Below, piece by piece: positions 38,314-52,076 of a DNA stretch of 64,000 nucleotides (within the stretch, counting starts at the first letter, position 1; each line of letters begins with the position of its first letter). Both the position numbers and the translations under genes were made by a program. This DNA comes from Anisakis pegreffii (Eukaryota > Nematoda > Chromadorea > Rhabditida > Anisakidae): positions 281,955 through 345,954 of the forward strand of contig JAPYMA010000544.1 of assembly GCA_035041965.1 (NCBI GenBank). The letters are read 5' to 3'. The notes under the pieces are model-generated. The model saw only the letters and a list, made by a program, of their open reading frames with translations. It had not been told where the DNA came from and ran no database searches.

Positions 38314-40482
38314 TTAGAGAGCGAGAGGTACGTTATTCGAATTCCGATCAGTATTAATATCATCACTCATATCACCACTATCATCATGGAAGTTACTGTG
38401 ACTAGAGCAACTGATAATACCAGCATTATTATGAATCATTGGTTGTGGCCATAATTGATCTTCACGTTCCTCCTCTGCATCTTCATCGGATAACGTAAAA
38501 TTCTCATTGGTGTATATTCGAAGTCGTTGATTATTGGAATGTTTATCCAAGGAAATCGATGTCATCAAATCATTTCGAGACGTAAACTGTCCTCGAGATG
38601 TCGGCTGGACAACACACCCGTTCGTCTGAAATTGCTTCAGTTAGCTGTCACGAACTTCATTTGATGTTCAGTTGATAAACAATTTCATTGTTATTACTAC
38701 CATCATCATCGTTATTATTAAGATGAGTTGGATTATTATCATCATTCACATAGCATCGTCACATATGCTGGATCAGTACCATGCCGCAAGAATACCTTAT
38801 TGTTGAAGATGACCGCATGATCACGCCTTTGTTGACTTCTGCACATACTCTTCTCATCGAAGAATCGATACGACGCCAAAATGACGCGTATAACCCAGAT
38901 TAAAATCAATGAGAAAGCGGCGACGAATAACGAATACAAGAAAGCTCTTAAACGTGTATCTGGAATGAGATGATGTCTAATGTAAGTAGAATTCATTATT
39001 TTGCTAATAGAAAGTATTCTCATATTCGCAATTTTACGTTCAATTATTGTTTTTCCAGCAGATTGCTGCTTTCCAGTATGAGCGTTCGGAAATTTGGTAT
39101 CGCTATAAATCATTTTCTACAAGAACCAAGTCGTTCTGACGATAATTAAAAGACCAAAAAAAAAACAGGTTGCATATCTAGTCAGAGATATGGATTATTG
39201 ACTGAAAAATTTATGTAGTTGGTAACGAATAGTCATTCACACTGAGAATCCAGATGAAATGCAGTAAAAAAGCAAAATAATATGAAACTTGAAAGGGATT
39301 CGTGCTCACCCACAGCGTTTGGTTCATCGCCATGTTGAAAATGAACGGCCCACGGGCTATCGATCCAAAAAATTGTCGTCATGCATATAAAATAGAGTAT
39401 CAATGAAACAATCAGCGTAAGTAACTGAAAATTTGGCGATTGTTAATAGAATGAACTTATGATCGATTCAGCGATACTTCGCAATTAAGAGGCGCAATTC
39501 CCATCCTTCACGTTATTCTCAAGTAATTTGCCTCATAACTGTGACAGCAAAAGAATTTAGCGATCCAGAAACAGAATGCATTCTGGTGTTATTTAAAATA
39601 AGTTCATGCGCAATTTTATTTTCAGTTACTGCTTTTCCGGCAAGATTATTGCCTCTCAAAAAAGAACAATTCAAGTAATTACAACGCTGGTGATAGAAAT
39701 GATAATGATGAAAATAAAGGTGAGTATCCAAATAAATATCCAAGCAATGAGGATGAGAAACTGCAAATGATGAAACGTGGGTTAAATTTGAATTGCTGGA
39801 TGAACGAGTGTTGTTTGAATAATGAATAAACCACCTGCATGAACAGATAAGGCAGTAAAAGTTGTCCGGATTCGCTCAAATAAGCAACAAGCAATAAAAT
39901 GCCAAAGAGTGCATCAAACGCCTCGGTGAATATCTCCAACCAGTCTGAAAAGACGCTTAGATTATAGAGCATTTTAGGTACACTTTATGAAATATGCACG
40001 AAAATGATTGAATCGGCATGAAAGTTTTGAACGCATAGTTTTTGAACGATTCAGCTGTAGGGTTATCACCGTCATCATCATTACATTGAAACCGTCATTG
40101 AGTTACGCCACCTCACATTACCTGCAGTAACGTGTTTTTGTAACACAAAATTGGCCCATCTCAGCACATCCCACGAAAGTGTTCCAATTACTATCATCAG
40201 AAGTGCTTCCTAAAATTTCTAAATTCTCGAAATTGCATCAAAAAATCAAGTGAATTGGACATTATTCTATCAAGCTCATTCATCACTGAATTTGATCTAC
40301 GATAGAGAGCGATGTTTTCTAGAAATCAAAGAACATAATATAACCTCGGAGACGAGTATGAAGATCTAAGCAAGTGGATATTCAACAGGGATACCAATAT
40401 CAGATTAACTCACCTTAACATGGATACGACCACAGCAAGTGAAATATTGCGGCTTTGAGTGATTTCGTGTTGGTGGTAACAT
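38314..40482 (-). CDS. LAPTM/MTP-like (DUF7027-type) four-transmembrane protein
   Basis: Seven exons join in phase: 40482-40414, 40209-40122, 39944-39835, 39760-39683, 39424-39310, 38959-38763 and 38625-38314 (stop TAA), giving 322 aa. The N-terminus carries TCCGRIHVK (15-23), matching the CCxCxHVRTG-type cysteine motif before TM1 in lysosome-associated LAPTM4/5 proteins and their nematode relatives. TM1 is about 24-46, TM2 about 60-85, a long hydrophobic block at 90-135 holds TM3, and TM4 is about 160-182. The tail is hydrophilic, with an acidic patch (LSDEDAEEEREDQLW) of the kind used as an endosomal sorting signal. By family, the protein would sit in late endosome/lysosome or Golgi membranes. 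The last donor (TAT|GTGACG) is weak, but its phase agrees. Family assignment rests on the N-terminal motif plus topology. Confidence 0.8.
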
Positions 40483-40823
40483 TAGAAAAGAGCATAATAA
40501 CATTGTCCAGATGAATACTCAAAATAATGAGCAGTAACAGGTCAGTAATTGGAATATTATGGAGATGATCCTTTTCTCCTTTACAATGCGAAATCGATCT
40601 TTAAACTCGATTCAGATTTCCCGTTAATGCTCTATGTGTATAACCACGTATAACCATAAATGGTTTCGATAAGGGATATTCGATGAAGAAGATCTGTTTA
40701 AGTCGTTCGATCAGTGAGATGATCTTTGAATCGCAGTGACTAAACATTTCAAAATCATATTACAACTTATAATTTAAGCGATCAAGCTTTTAATGAAAAT
40801 GCATTATAATAATAGTAATGTGA

Positions 40824-41797
40824 CAATCCAATATTATCGTATTAGTGAGATCATTAAATTAATACCATTGTCATCAAAAATGGTCTTTTTCATCGCCACT
40901 GTTGATATCATCATTGTTAATAAAAACGTATCTTTAGAATCTGAATTTGAGTAATGTGACATTTGAGTAATCATCATACTCATTGCATGTTGAGATGAAA
41001 TTTGCACAGTCATCTCGTGTCAATCTCATCTCACCTCGCATTTTACCTAACTCAGAATGAGAACATGCTTCACAAGCAATACATGTTAGTTAGCAACAGA
41101 AAAACATGAGATTGATTCCGGCAAATAAGCAAATGATTGGTTCATAACCCGTTCAGCTAATGTAGGTATAAGTATGACATGGTGACTTCATTGAGAGAGT
41201 TCAATTTTTAATCATCACGGAGGAATTGAACCATCGCCTACTGCAAACAAACTCCCAACACTACCACTGCACCATGTTACACAAATATCACAAGTGCATT
41301 CATTTAGTGAAGTTCTAATCAAACTGATCAAATGAAAAGGCACAATCCCGTAGCGATGGATAATAATCAGTTGAGATTATGATAAGCGTGCAGTGAAATT
41401 AATGAAGTGGAACAGAAATATTAATGAATGGACTATAATTATTCATGTAGCCGAGCGATTCGACCAGAAAACAATCGCTATGAGTTTCATATGACTTTCA
41501 ATGCGTTTCAATGAAGCAAAAACTCGTAGTGCGTTATACTGCAATACAATAGAAACATGGAAAGAATGATGCTTCGAGCATTCGTGACAATGCTCACGTT
41601 TAATTGATTACAGGATGATTGAAATGCTGGTGGCGAATAAAGTGATCGTTCGATCTGAACAATCGAGCTCGGCGGATCACATCATAACTTGCCGTTTTTA
41701 TTAGCGATGATGATATCAACAGTGGCGATGAAAAAGACCATTTTTGATGACAATGGTATTAATTTAATGATCTCACTAATACGATAATATTGGATTG
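40824..41797. repeat. 105-bp inverted repeat flanking a 764-bp spacer
   Basis: The left arm 40824-40928 is the reverse complement of the right arm 41693-41797 with about two mismatches (ATTGTTA against ATCGCTA). The spacer has no open frame of note. The arms end abruptly on both sides. Either a recent inverted duplication or a long-TIR (fold-back) element would explain it. The high identity implies it is young. Confidence 0.85.
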
Positions 41798-42340
41798 GTG
41801 CATAAGTTCGTGCGCTTTCATTCAGACTCAATTATTTCAGCGAAAGTCAACGCATTAGAATTACTTAATTTCATTAGTATTATACTTTCAGTCACCGCTT
41901 GATAAGGAATGAAATATATTTCTGAATTGATAGGCAGTAAAGCAATGCGAGTTAGTATCAACAGAATTTATACGTTTTGAATGCAATCGAGCTTTAAGAG
42001 GCACTTACTTATACGTTTACTGACACTTACGTAAAGTTAAACCAAAAGAAATTTGGTGTGTTAGAATAGGATTGTTTATGAAATTTTCAGTAACTGTTTC
42101 GGCTCATGAGTGCTTGTGAAACAAGCCTCAGGCTGTAGTGATGAGAGCGAGACTAGGATCCATGCAAGTTGATAAATGCACTATCTTACACGCAAAAGCA
42201 TCAGCGATTCAAGCGTGAAATGTTATGGCCGGGAAGACCAACCGTCATACGAAGTACGTGCAGATTTCGTTAGAATCGATTCAATTGTTCAATCGAACGT
42301 AAAGGATGAATACAATGACACTAAAATAGCTAGATAAGTA
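41790..42340 (+). mobile_element. Possible mariner remnant (5' end sequence)
   Basis: TTGGATTGGTGCATAAGTTC (41790-41809) closely resembles mariner terminal inverted repeats (TTRGGTTGGyxxAAAAGTtc type), and the two bases before it are TA, as mariner insertion requires. About 400 bp downstream a broken frame reads QRFKREMLWPGRPTVI, faintly like the GRPTVI motif after the mariner helix-turn-helix. No full transposase or second terminus was found. Confidence 0.35.
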
Positions 42341-45300
42341 TACTGTTGTATTATATCGAGTATGATGCATACTTATTCACAAACATAAAATTAATTCAAA
42401 TAAATAAAATCAACCTAAATTTTTAATTTGATCTTTCGACGTGACTAACACAAAACATAACTAATCCATTTATTCGTCACCATTTTAATCACAATTCAGT
42501 TAACATTTTAATCAAACTCAAAAAAGTTCATCCTCTCTCCTCATCCAGTCCACTTTTCCAGCTGCACTCTACTCTTACTTTCACACATACTTCTTCTAAA
42601 CAAACGTCAAACCAATTGCGATCGGCGAATTTAATTTCCATTAGGTCGCTTCATTAAAATTCATCACACATTCATTTAATCATGCATTAACCACTCTCAT
42701 TGAATATTCATCTCGGAACACATCGCTAAATTATTAATCATTTCTTCATTACACCTTATCATGCTCCACTTGTCCATTACATTACTGACAATATTCTCGA
42801 CTAAATGATTTTAACGGCTAATTTTATTGCAATTGCTAATCACATCAATGAGGTGGCTCACACATCTATACAAACAAATATAATATTTGCAAAATTCGAA
42901 AAGTATCTGCTATGATTATTAAGGCATAGAGCGTAGCAAAACGCTTTCATATTGAGTCGAACAAATTCAGTGATGAAGCACATAAAGGAGTTTGGTGAAC
43001 ATTGCTCTTTGTCGAGAAAATGATTAGGAAATGTTACAAAGAAGAAGTGTTCTGAGAATACGAATTGAGATATTGAGAATGAAGTTGAAGCTATGATTTA
43101 TAAGTGTTATTATAATAGAAGACAAACGAGTGAAAAAGTAGAATCCATCGATTCTAGTTGAATCTTCAAATTGACAACACGAAAAAGCTCACTATTGTTA
43201 TTGTCGATGCAAAAAAATGCATAGGCAAAAATCCATCGCCGAACCACCTCGAGCATCGTAAAAATACCTGCCTATCTCAAATAGATCTACGTTCTATACG
43301 AGAGAAGTAAAATTCCGTCATTGCATAAAAACTGACTAAATGATCGATAGTGCCACGTAAATAACTTCATTCACGTTCACGAAATACAATCTTAATAACC
43401 ACTTTTTGGTTAAATTAACCGAACGAATGAATTGTACCATACGAAATGTATGCAACGAAACGAACGAAACGGATCAAGATTATGCAACGCCAACTAACAA
43501 ATACACACATGTATCAAGCCAAATATAATCTTGCTATTCATCTTACTTCGAATTTTTGCGGTGTTCAAAAGGATTACTTGAAATCGGAAGGGGAATTATG
43601 CAAATGATGGAGGCACAAATAAGCGCTTTGTGACATGGATATGAGTATTGATGAATGGATGGATGCATTTCTACTAGAACTTCAGTGAAACTGCGCAAAA
43701 CAGAACGCACTCGAACTGAAACTTTATTACGATGGAGAAAAGAAGCTCCATTCACTAAGGAGTAATCGTACGACCAAGTATAACTCACTTTTCACGCCAA
43801 ATGGCGCAATTCAGTCTTCGCATACTTTCGGTTTCATTGAGTAAACTCATGATTTCATACTGCCATCGAATTCAGCTGTTTCTAGTCAACAATAGCACCA
43901 CTCTATATGTTGTCAACCGATGCAGACAGATCCAGATATCTAGCTGGTTTTCTTAAGCTTTCTGATATGAATTGTGATAGTATGCTGGCCTTCGCTGCTT
44001 CGTCCTTTGCTGCTTCTTCGAGTACAGCATTTCAGATGCTTAACGCCACTGGATGTTATATATCACAAATATCACATTCCTCCTTCCCTGGTATCCTTCT
44101 CTCCACGCAGCTAACGATAATAGCGTTGGAAAGTATTTCTCTTCATCAAATTCCAACTTAATTATTGATTTGGCGAGCTCAGAGGTTTTGAGTTAGTATC
44201 CCGTACTGCCCAAAGATCTCTAGGAAAAATGACTCAAAAAGATATATTCCGCTTGATCGATTGAACACGCGTCCAATGATCGCTCAGAGTGGCTGTTTGA
44301 AACAACGAACAGTAGTAAACCAGTTTTCGGGATCAATAACGAACAATCGATGTAAGCGAATAGATCTGCAGCAATCGCCGCATAAAACATTTCACAGCCA
44401 AGCAATTACGAATGCCGACTAACTTAAATACTATTCATAATTAGACATAGCCGAACTTCAATCCATTGAATAATCACAACAACGATAAACACTGTGCCGT
44501 TCGCCCAGAGCGATCGGCAAACCAACCTCTCAGTGTTCGAATAACCACTCCGAATCGCAACAATATTTACCAAAACATTTCCATATGCTTCAGATTATTG
44601 CTTTATTTTCATCGTAATTGAAACTTCACTATCCATATGCACACATCCACATCGCTCGCATATCCTTGCCTACAACCACACATGGACCATTTTGGACTAT
44701 CCGTATGCTCAGATTCTCATGATTCCCAGATGCGTCCAACATCTGATATTCTATATGTTCACCTAAAAGACTACTTCACTCAAAACTCTCTATTGTTGCG
44801 ATCTCCAGCCAGTTTCCTTGACACCTTCACTTCCATCCCCCGACATGCCCTCATCTTACCATCCCAATTTCTCTGCTCCATATTAAACAACCTATCAAGC
44901 CTGACGGCACCGATGTTCATTAATGGATGTGAATCAATAAATAAAATGCAGCTAAACAATCACAAAATATCATCAACAACGTCCAAAATCAAAAAACAAG
45001 ACCATCATAAGTGGATACACTAAGAACAAAGCAATAAATACTGTAGTACACATCAACCGAAACAAAAGTCAAATCAAATAAATGAATAAGCAATTTGGTG
45101 AAAAGATGGGGAATAATATACAAAATACATATGAGAGAACATGGGATGCATACGTTATCAATAAGAATAACATTATCAATTGTGATATCGTTGTCAGTGA
45201 CTTTATCAATATTTACATGAATGACGATATCAATTATGATATTTGCTGATATCATAATTTAGAATAATTAATGTTCAAACTACTAACTAACAGTTAATAT

Positions 45301-46064
45301 TAGTAATAATAATATCGTTAAGTTCAACAATTAACACTATCAATAATTAATATCTGGACGGGGAGGAAGCATAGTAAAAGTTGCGAGTTCACAACAAACA
45401 CAGGGAGAAATAAACAATCATCTCATTTCCATTGATTTTCATTGAAATGCTCTCAAAATATTCGATTTCTAAAGAAATAGAATGCAAAGCTAATGAAAGA
45501 CAACAATTATCAGGAACTTCTAATTCTTCATTGCGGCACTTGTCCACGAATTCTATCGGTACAATTTTGTGGGCTTCAAAAAGTGCATGAGAACATGCAA
45601 TATGCCAACACTTCAAAATGTGCCTCACCTCACATAGCAGTGTACTTTTTTGGATTTCAGAGATCGTGAATGGACAATAAATGTACAATGCGGTATAGTG
45701 GAGCGATTAATAGCCAGAAATATAATACTTAAATGGAGCATGAAGCCAAACATTGATTAACTAGGAGCGTGCTAATTATCGGTATCAGGAAGCATGGTTA
45801 ACGAATGAGGATAAATCGGTGAGATTCATTCAGATACCTTGGTGTTCCGGTTGCCACCTTCTCACGTACATTCTCAAAAATGCATTTGTCATGCAAGAGT
45901 TATAGATTAATGAATTTATGTGGTGGGATGGAATTTTCAACTTTTTTGATCAAATCACGGATGAAGATCATGTGCGCAAAATCTAAACTTTCAATGTATT
46001 GTCTAAATGACATGTCACTGGATTTCTCTGCAAACATTGGTAAAAATTGTATGAATACGAAACA

Positions 46065-46135
46065 TCTCTGCGTTTGTGGGGAATCGAACACACGTCGATT
46101 GTTTAGAATGCAATCATGCTGACCATTACAACATG
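46065..46135 (-). pseudogene. tRNA-like sequence (degenerate)
   Basis: Read on the minus strand there is an A-box-like TGTTGTAATGGTCAGCAT, an anticodon-arm-like GATTGCATTCTAAACAATC (candidate anticodon TCT, Arg) and a B-box-like TGTTCGATTCCCC, at tRNA spacing. The acceptor stem does not pair, and the anticodon and T stems have mismatches, so it is a pseudogene or SINE fragment rather than a working tRNA. Confidence 0.4.
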
Positions 46136-48153
46136 ACTTCACTCCTTCTCGAACACTCTCATAATTGTAACTGATAAATCATCATAATTAATAAATCAAG
46201 CGGCACGAAAGGTTTCGAAGGTACTCGTTATCCCAGGATTCTGACGATTATACCAGGACCCACTGGACTTTAGGTTGTCAGGAATTCTCACATTCAGGAA
46301 AATCCATCGACATTTCTTCTTTAATAAATGAGAAATCATATCAAATAATAGTCAGATTCATCAAAATCCGATTGAAGATTAAGTAAATTGACCCCAATTA
46401 TCGAAACTTTTACATTTTCATTATTTAGCGCTACGTCACTTTGAAAATTTTATTCGATTCACATTTTGATATCGGACTTTGATGAGACTCGAATTTGACG
46501 GAGTGTTGGCATTGAGGAGAAACGATGCGACATATCTTTCATATGCTTGCACATCTAATCCCATTAATTAAATATCCTTTCATATAGAACCTTTTGAATT
46601 CCTGATTAAATTTTCAGTGATGTCATCGGGAGGACATTTAGAAAAACATTATTGAGTGATAGTCATTAGAACATTACTCTTGCTTAGTTTTTGATATTAT
46701 CGATAGAGTTGATCCCAATCTTCAGCAAAAATATTCAAATTTGATGACAACGGACAATTTTCAGTATACAGCTGAATTTATGAATATTAATTCGCTGCAC
46801 CAATTTTGTCACGTTTCGGCTAACTGCACCCTTCTATCTCATCGATAACGCAGTGTTTGATATCAACAAAATTCTTCCCGATATTGAGCTACAGCGGAAA
46901 TCTTCCCTTCTAGATGTGTGACCCATACATCTAGCATGCTGACACTTCGCTCAGGCTATTGACCACCGACACTAAACATGTCATCGTCAAGTCACCTGTG
47001 CCATCAGACTGTTTCATTTCCTCTTAAACAATTATTTGAAACATCATTGAACATCATTTTGGAGACTGCTCGATGCTGCAGATCGCGAAGGTGACTGATC
47101 TGATTGTAAACCAATTGTAAACCCCTCTATAATGCCAGATGACTAACTCGCTCTGAATTCACTGTCTCATTTAGCTACTGGTTGCATCGTCTTTATTCGT
47201 ATTTCTATATGGTCTCGAGTTAACAGTGTTGTCTGGTTGAGGCACTCTCAAACGCTTTTTCTTCATTTAATTTTTTTTTTCAAATTTCTCTTCAACCATT
47301 TTTATTTCCAGACGCAAGAAAAACGAGAAAAATTAGACTTTCATTGACATTTTTTGAATATTCACTCGAAATTTCTGGATTGTCTTAATTTTCCAGGACC
47401 CTTTTATCATCGTTAAATGTGTCAAATTTTCGCGAGGAATTTCAGTGCTGAGCGATTTGGAAATGACTTGAGACGTTCATTTTTAGTGGAATATTTATAA
47501 AATCTTTTCCTTGCCACACTCCCCAACCACTCCAAAATTGTTTTATTTTCTCAGATTTTCCACTTTGCTCTTCCCCATCATCCCGAAAATCAATCATATT
47601 TCAGTGCGTCATCTTGACAGTTCACCTTTGAATTTAATAAATACCAAATATCTCTGCTGTTTATGTAAATTTATGTAAATATAATCATTATGTAAACATT
47701 TTGTTTCATTATACTGCATGCGCTAGGTTCTTTCATTCTGTGACCCTGAATGAAGCTATTTCTCGATCACAAACGTTATTCAAACATAAAACTAAGAACC
47801 AAATGATTATAGAGATTTCACTTTCATCAAAACGATGCACACCATAACGACGATACTCATTTGATTTATATACAAACAAATCATACCGATATTTCAATTC
47901 AATATCAGTACTGCAGTGTTACACTCAATTCGTCAACGAATACGAATAAATAAATGAATGAAAGAAAGAATGTGACATGAAATTACGCTACTTAAATACA
48001 CAACACGAAACGACACATTCGATATAACTGCGTGATAATGGCAATGGTCAGCAAAAATACAATTATCGCGATAATAACAATAATATAATTGTGGCAATGG
48101 TAAGCAAAAAGATGGGCATGATTATAACAAAAAGCATTGATACAATATCAATA

Positions 48154-48168
48154 TAAATAATAATAATA

Positions 48169-48207
<39 letters not shown>
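48154..48207. repeat. (AAT)n microsatellite
   Basis: Uninterrupted or nearly uninterrupted AAT units just downstream (minus sense) of the acyl-CoA synthetase stop codon. Confidence 0.9.
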
Positions 48208-48208
<1 letters not shown>

Positions 48209-48253
48209 TTACAATACCAACAATAATGAAAATAATTATTGTATCAGTAGCGA

Positions 48254-51200
48254 TTACGCTCGAGAAGATGATTTGGTCGCCGTCGTGCGCTCAGCTACTG
48301 CCAGCTCACGGAGTTGCCTTCTTAAAATTTTTCCCGAAGCTAATTTTGGAATGGCATCGATGAAGGTGACACCACCTTTCAGTCGTTTGTAGTTCGATAC
48401 TCTACCTTAAAAACGAGCCGTATACAATTTGTAGAGTCATCAAACTACTGCGTATGTGGCTAGTGGAATGACTCTTCTTATCATTAGCATATCATAATGC
48501 GATCAGCATAAGATAATTGAAATTAACCTCTCAAAATCAAACATAATCATCGATGAATTTAACAATCAACGATAGCAACTATTAACATTTGCACAACTCT
48601 ACGTTTGAGTCTCATCGATTTCAACCGAAATTCTGTTTTCTCATTAATAATTTTATTACCCAAACTGGAAAACTCTCCTGAATTAAGAGTATGATAAACC
48701 ATACAAATCAAATTAATTGGAATCACGACACTAGCACAGAATTGATTATGAGGTACGGTACGTTTGTGTTCTTAGGATTTTAACATATCAAACGAATGGA
48801 AAATTTTACCATCCACATATTTTAGTACATCTTTTTCCGTCAGGCTATCACTGGCCCTCACCACGAACGCTTTCGGCAGCTCTCCGGCCACTGCATCGGG
48901 TATGCCGATCACGGCTGCATCTCGGATTTGTGAGTGCGAGAGGAGAATATCCTCAAGTTCGGCCGGTGGAACCTTTGAGAAACGATATTAACATACAAGC
49001 AATTTCAGTGACTACCGCAAAAATTGACCAATAACAACAACTCACCTGAAATCCTTTAACTTTAATAAGTTCCTTTAGTCGATCAACAATGAACAAATAA
49101 CCGCGCTCGTCCAAATAACCAATGTCACCTAAAACGACACAACTGAATAACCATTAAAGTACCAAATATGTTCAATAGTCTCAGCATACACACCCACCAG
49201 TATGAAGCCATCCATCCTCGTCGATTGTCTCAGCCGTTGCCTCATCTCTATTCAAATATCCGCGCATAACAGTCGGTCCTTTTATCAGAATTTCTCCCTT
49301 TTCGCCCACTCCGCACTCTTTTTTAGACTGCACGTCGATTATCTAAAAGAAACTCCTGTTTTAAAACGAAGCAATACCGAATACCAATCACACCGTTCTT
49401 TCACTGATATGCATCCTGCAGAATACTCCCTAATCCACACCTTCTGTTTAAACGTCGGCGCAAGTTTTCCGCAATTACCAAAATTCTGCCCGTCTTCAAT
49501 GTCCGGAAGATGTGATGCCAACGAAACTTCAGTCATGCCATACCCTAAATAATTGTCCATCGTTATAAAAAATATGGCGAATGACTAAAATTACAAAAAT
49601 AATAACAACTACATTGAATAAGAACAACAGTAATAGCAAATAAGAGTTACAAATAATAGCAAATAACAGTAATAATAACAACAACAAAAACTAAAATGAA
49701 TAAAAGCAACCTTGAATAATATATTGCACACTTTTGTGTTTCGAACGGACGTCATCACACAGGTCTTTGCCAGCCGGCGCGGCACCACCTGTCAGCATAA
49801 TAACACTGCTTAAATCGTATTTCGAAACGATGGCAGACTTAGACAGGAACACTAGAATTGGTGGTACTAACGCCAGTATACGGACCTGGAATACGTTTCC
49901 TGATTAGCCAATATAAGATGATTTCTATATACACCCAGATAACATTTATTCACTGTATTCAAACAACAGTTTCATGAAAAATAAAACCATGCGAGAATGA
50001 AGTGTAGCAAACGGAAGGTAGAGATAATAAAGACATTGAATCATATAATAGAAAACAATGATATTAAATAATATCAATGTCGAATGAATCGAATTCACCT
50101 TGTGTTGCTGAATATTGCTGCAGTATAAATCTCCATCGAAATGGTTAAAAGTAACACCAACCGATCCTCGAATAATGGTAATGCATGCCAATCCAAAACC
50201 ATAAATATGATAGAATGGCAGCACTAACAGAGTCTTTTCCTCAGCCCAATTCCAGTCGGCTGCCAGTTTGGGAATGATCATCGTTTGTGCCTGACTGAAA
50301 TAAGAGTACATGCTAATCAAACCAATACATCGCACTTACTTCACTTCAATCAAAGGCATATCAAATATTTCATGCCTATTACCCATCACTGCTTATGACA
50401 TAATTTACGAACTAGCCATCAATCCACTTCATCAACATAGTACTAAAAAATAAAAAACATACGATAATGATTCTACTAAGTATCATAGAAAAGATATGTT
50501 AACAATGATACTCACTAGTCAAATACGTTCAGCATTGTACCAACATTGCGATGTGTTAGCATTACACCTTTCGGTGAACCCGTTGTCCCACTGCAATATA
50601 ATCAAAGTGATAATCCGTTCTGCAACTAGGTCCCAACAACTTCCATCTAATGATCATAACCACACAATAATAAGAGTAATAAAAAATAACACCAAGAACA
50701 ACCAGAATACTACACAATATTACTATGAACCTAAATAGTAAAGTACCCACCTGGAATAAGGTAACAACGCCAGATCATTAGCAACGTCAATTTCAACTTC
50801 TTGTCTATGAACATCTGGCTGTTGTGATACAACCGTTGACCACGGCACCACCTCAGCGGGTAGTTCGTGCTCGACCACTGCTCGCTTGTCTTCTTTATGT
50901 TTTCTCGCATGGAATACGTCTCTATTCGGGATTACGATAACTTTCTAAACAACGATTAATCCTTTATCAAGGCTGCTCGATCAGTTTAGAATGCTTTCAT
51001 TCTGTTCTTCCCAAACTGACCAATTCATGAGTTATACTTCCATATTTGAAATTTAAAGTTTCACTGATATAGTTGCAAGATCTCTTCGCAACATTAGCCA
51101 CTGAATAAACGCTTGGCGACAATTATTTCCATTCATTACTAAACAATGATATAATTTGTTCTGTACCATAAGAAAATAAGTTATGCAAATGGTACAACGT

Positions 51201-52076
51201 TGCTGATAAGAAATGCAGTAAGTCACCTCAACATCAGGACAATTCCTGCTTGCTTTCAATACCTTGTGCATACTTTCCTCCACGGTGAGCACGAGTTTGC
51301 AGCCGGAATCGCTGAGCTGCTGCTCGATTTCATCTGAATTCAGTGATGCATCATTACAAATCAACACACGAATCATGAACCAAACAAATATCAAAACAAA
51401 TAAATGAATAACAAATAAAAGTTACGTTCAACAAAGTGATAGCTAACACCAGAGACGGCTCCACCACTCTGCAAAGTACCGATGAGAAACGCTAAAAACT
51501 GCCAGCAATTCGGCAGTACCACACAGGCGATATCACCGTGTTTGAAATGCTCGTTGCGCAGATACGTACTGATCGACTGTGCATACAAATACAGATCGCG
51601 ATATGTTATGCACACTGAATTGTCCTCTGCGCTCATCTGGAAGCTCCCAAAAGATTTATGAAAATGCATGACTTTCGATCATTAGACAGAGCTGTATGCA
51701 GATTCAGCGTGTGCAAAGAAAGATGCTGCTGAAGCGCGATGACAATATTAGAATATAGCAGTAATGATATCAACAAATTTCAAGTCCATTCGATTCATGC
51801 TGACAGGTTAGCTGATATATTTTATAACGATTTTGTAACATCACGCTAAGTGAACGACAAGTTTTATCGAGAAAAAGAATCAAAAACAGCTCACGAATGC
51901 AATTCTATTCGGAGTTGTCGTTGAGTGTCTCCAAATCGCATCCAGAAGTGTTTTATGTAAGGTTTGTTGTGCGACGAGCTGAGATGCGTCATTATGGGCG
52001 ATTGACGCAACATGTGCATATGACTTTGATGACGGTAAGATGGTTTGGAAGGGTTCAGAAGCGAGAAACTTTTTCA
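48254..52076 (-). CDS. 4-coumarate-CoA-ligase/luciferase-like acyl-CoA synthetase (AMP-binding enzyme)
   Basis: Twelve exons join in phase: 52076-51895, 51636-51426, 51333-51227, 50944-50751, 50590-50527, 50290-50099, 49885-49711, 49544-49441, 49342-49198, 49128-49046, 48972-48810 and 48405-48254 (stop TAA). The length is about 590 aa if one upstream base completes an ATG. The adenylation motifs are all present: P-loop [11 protein letters not shown] (about 230-240, split across exons 4/5), [27 protein letters not shown] (about 376-381), [24 protein letters not shown] and the C-terminal catalytic lysine in [13 protein letters not shown] (about K566). It should activate a fatty or aromatic acid to acyl-AMP, then acyl-CoA. 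The substrate cannot be told. The C-terminus SSSRA is only loosely like a peroxisomal PTS1 (canonical SKL/SRL). The first listed exon opens from acceptor attttcag, so the start codon lies upstream or is made at a splice junction. Confidence 0.93.

Larger units (their letters stand above)
40483..48253. other. Intergenic, about 7.8 kb with repeats and no supported gene
   Basis: This contains the promoter side of the LAPTM-like gene, the 105-bp inverted-repeat structure (40824-41797), a mariner-end-like sequence (41790-41825), a tRNA-like sequence (46065-46135) and an (AAT)n tract. Plus-strand frames at 43907-44161 and 44637-45023 and minus-strand frames at 45389-45688 and 45900-46142 show no recognisable motif and do not join by splicing. 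Confidence 0.5.

Noticed and set aside
44637..45023. Plus-strand frame of 128 codons
   Set aside because: Unremarkable composition, no motif, and it drifts into A-rich low-complexity sequence.
45389..46142. Two minus-strand frames that could be exons of one gene (EFVDKCRNEELEVP; FRQYIESLDF)
   Set aside because: They look mildly protein-like, but the second overlaps the tRNA-like sequence and no phase-matched splice joins them.
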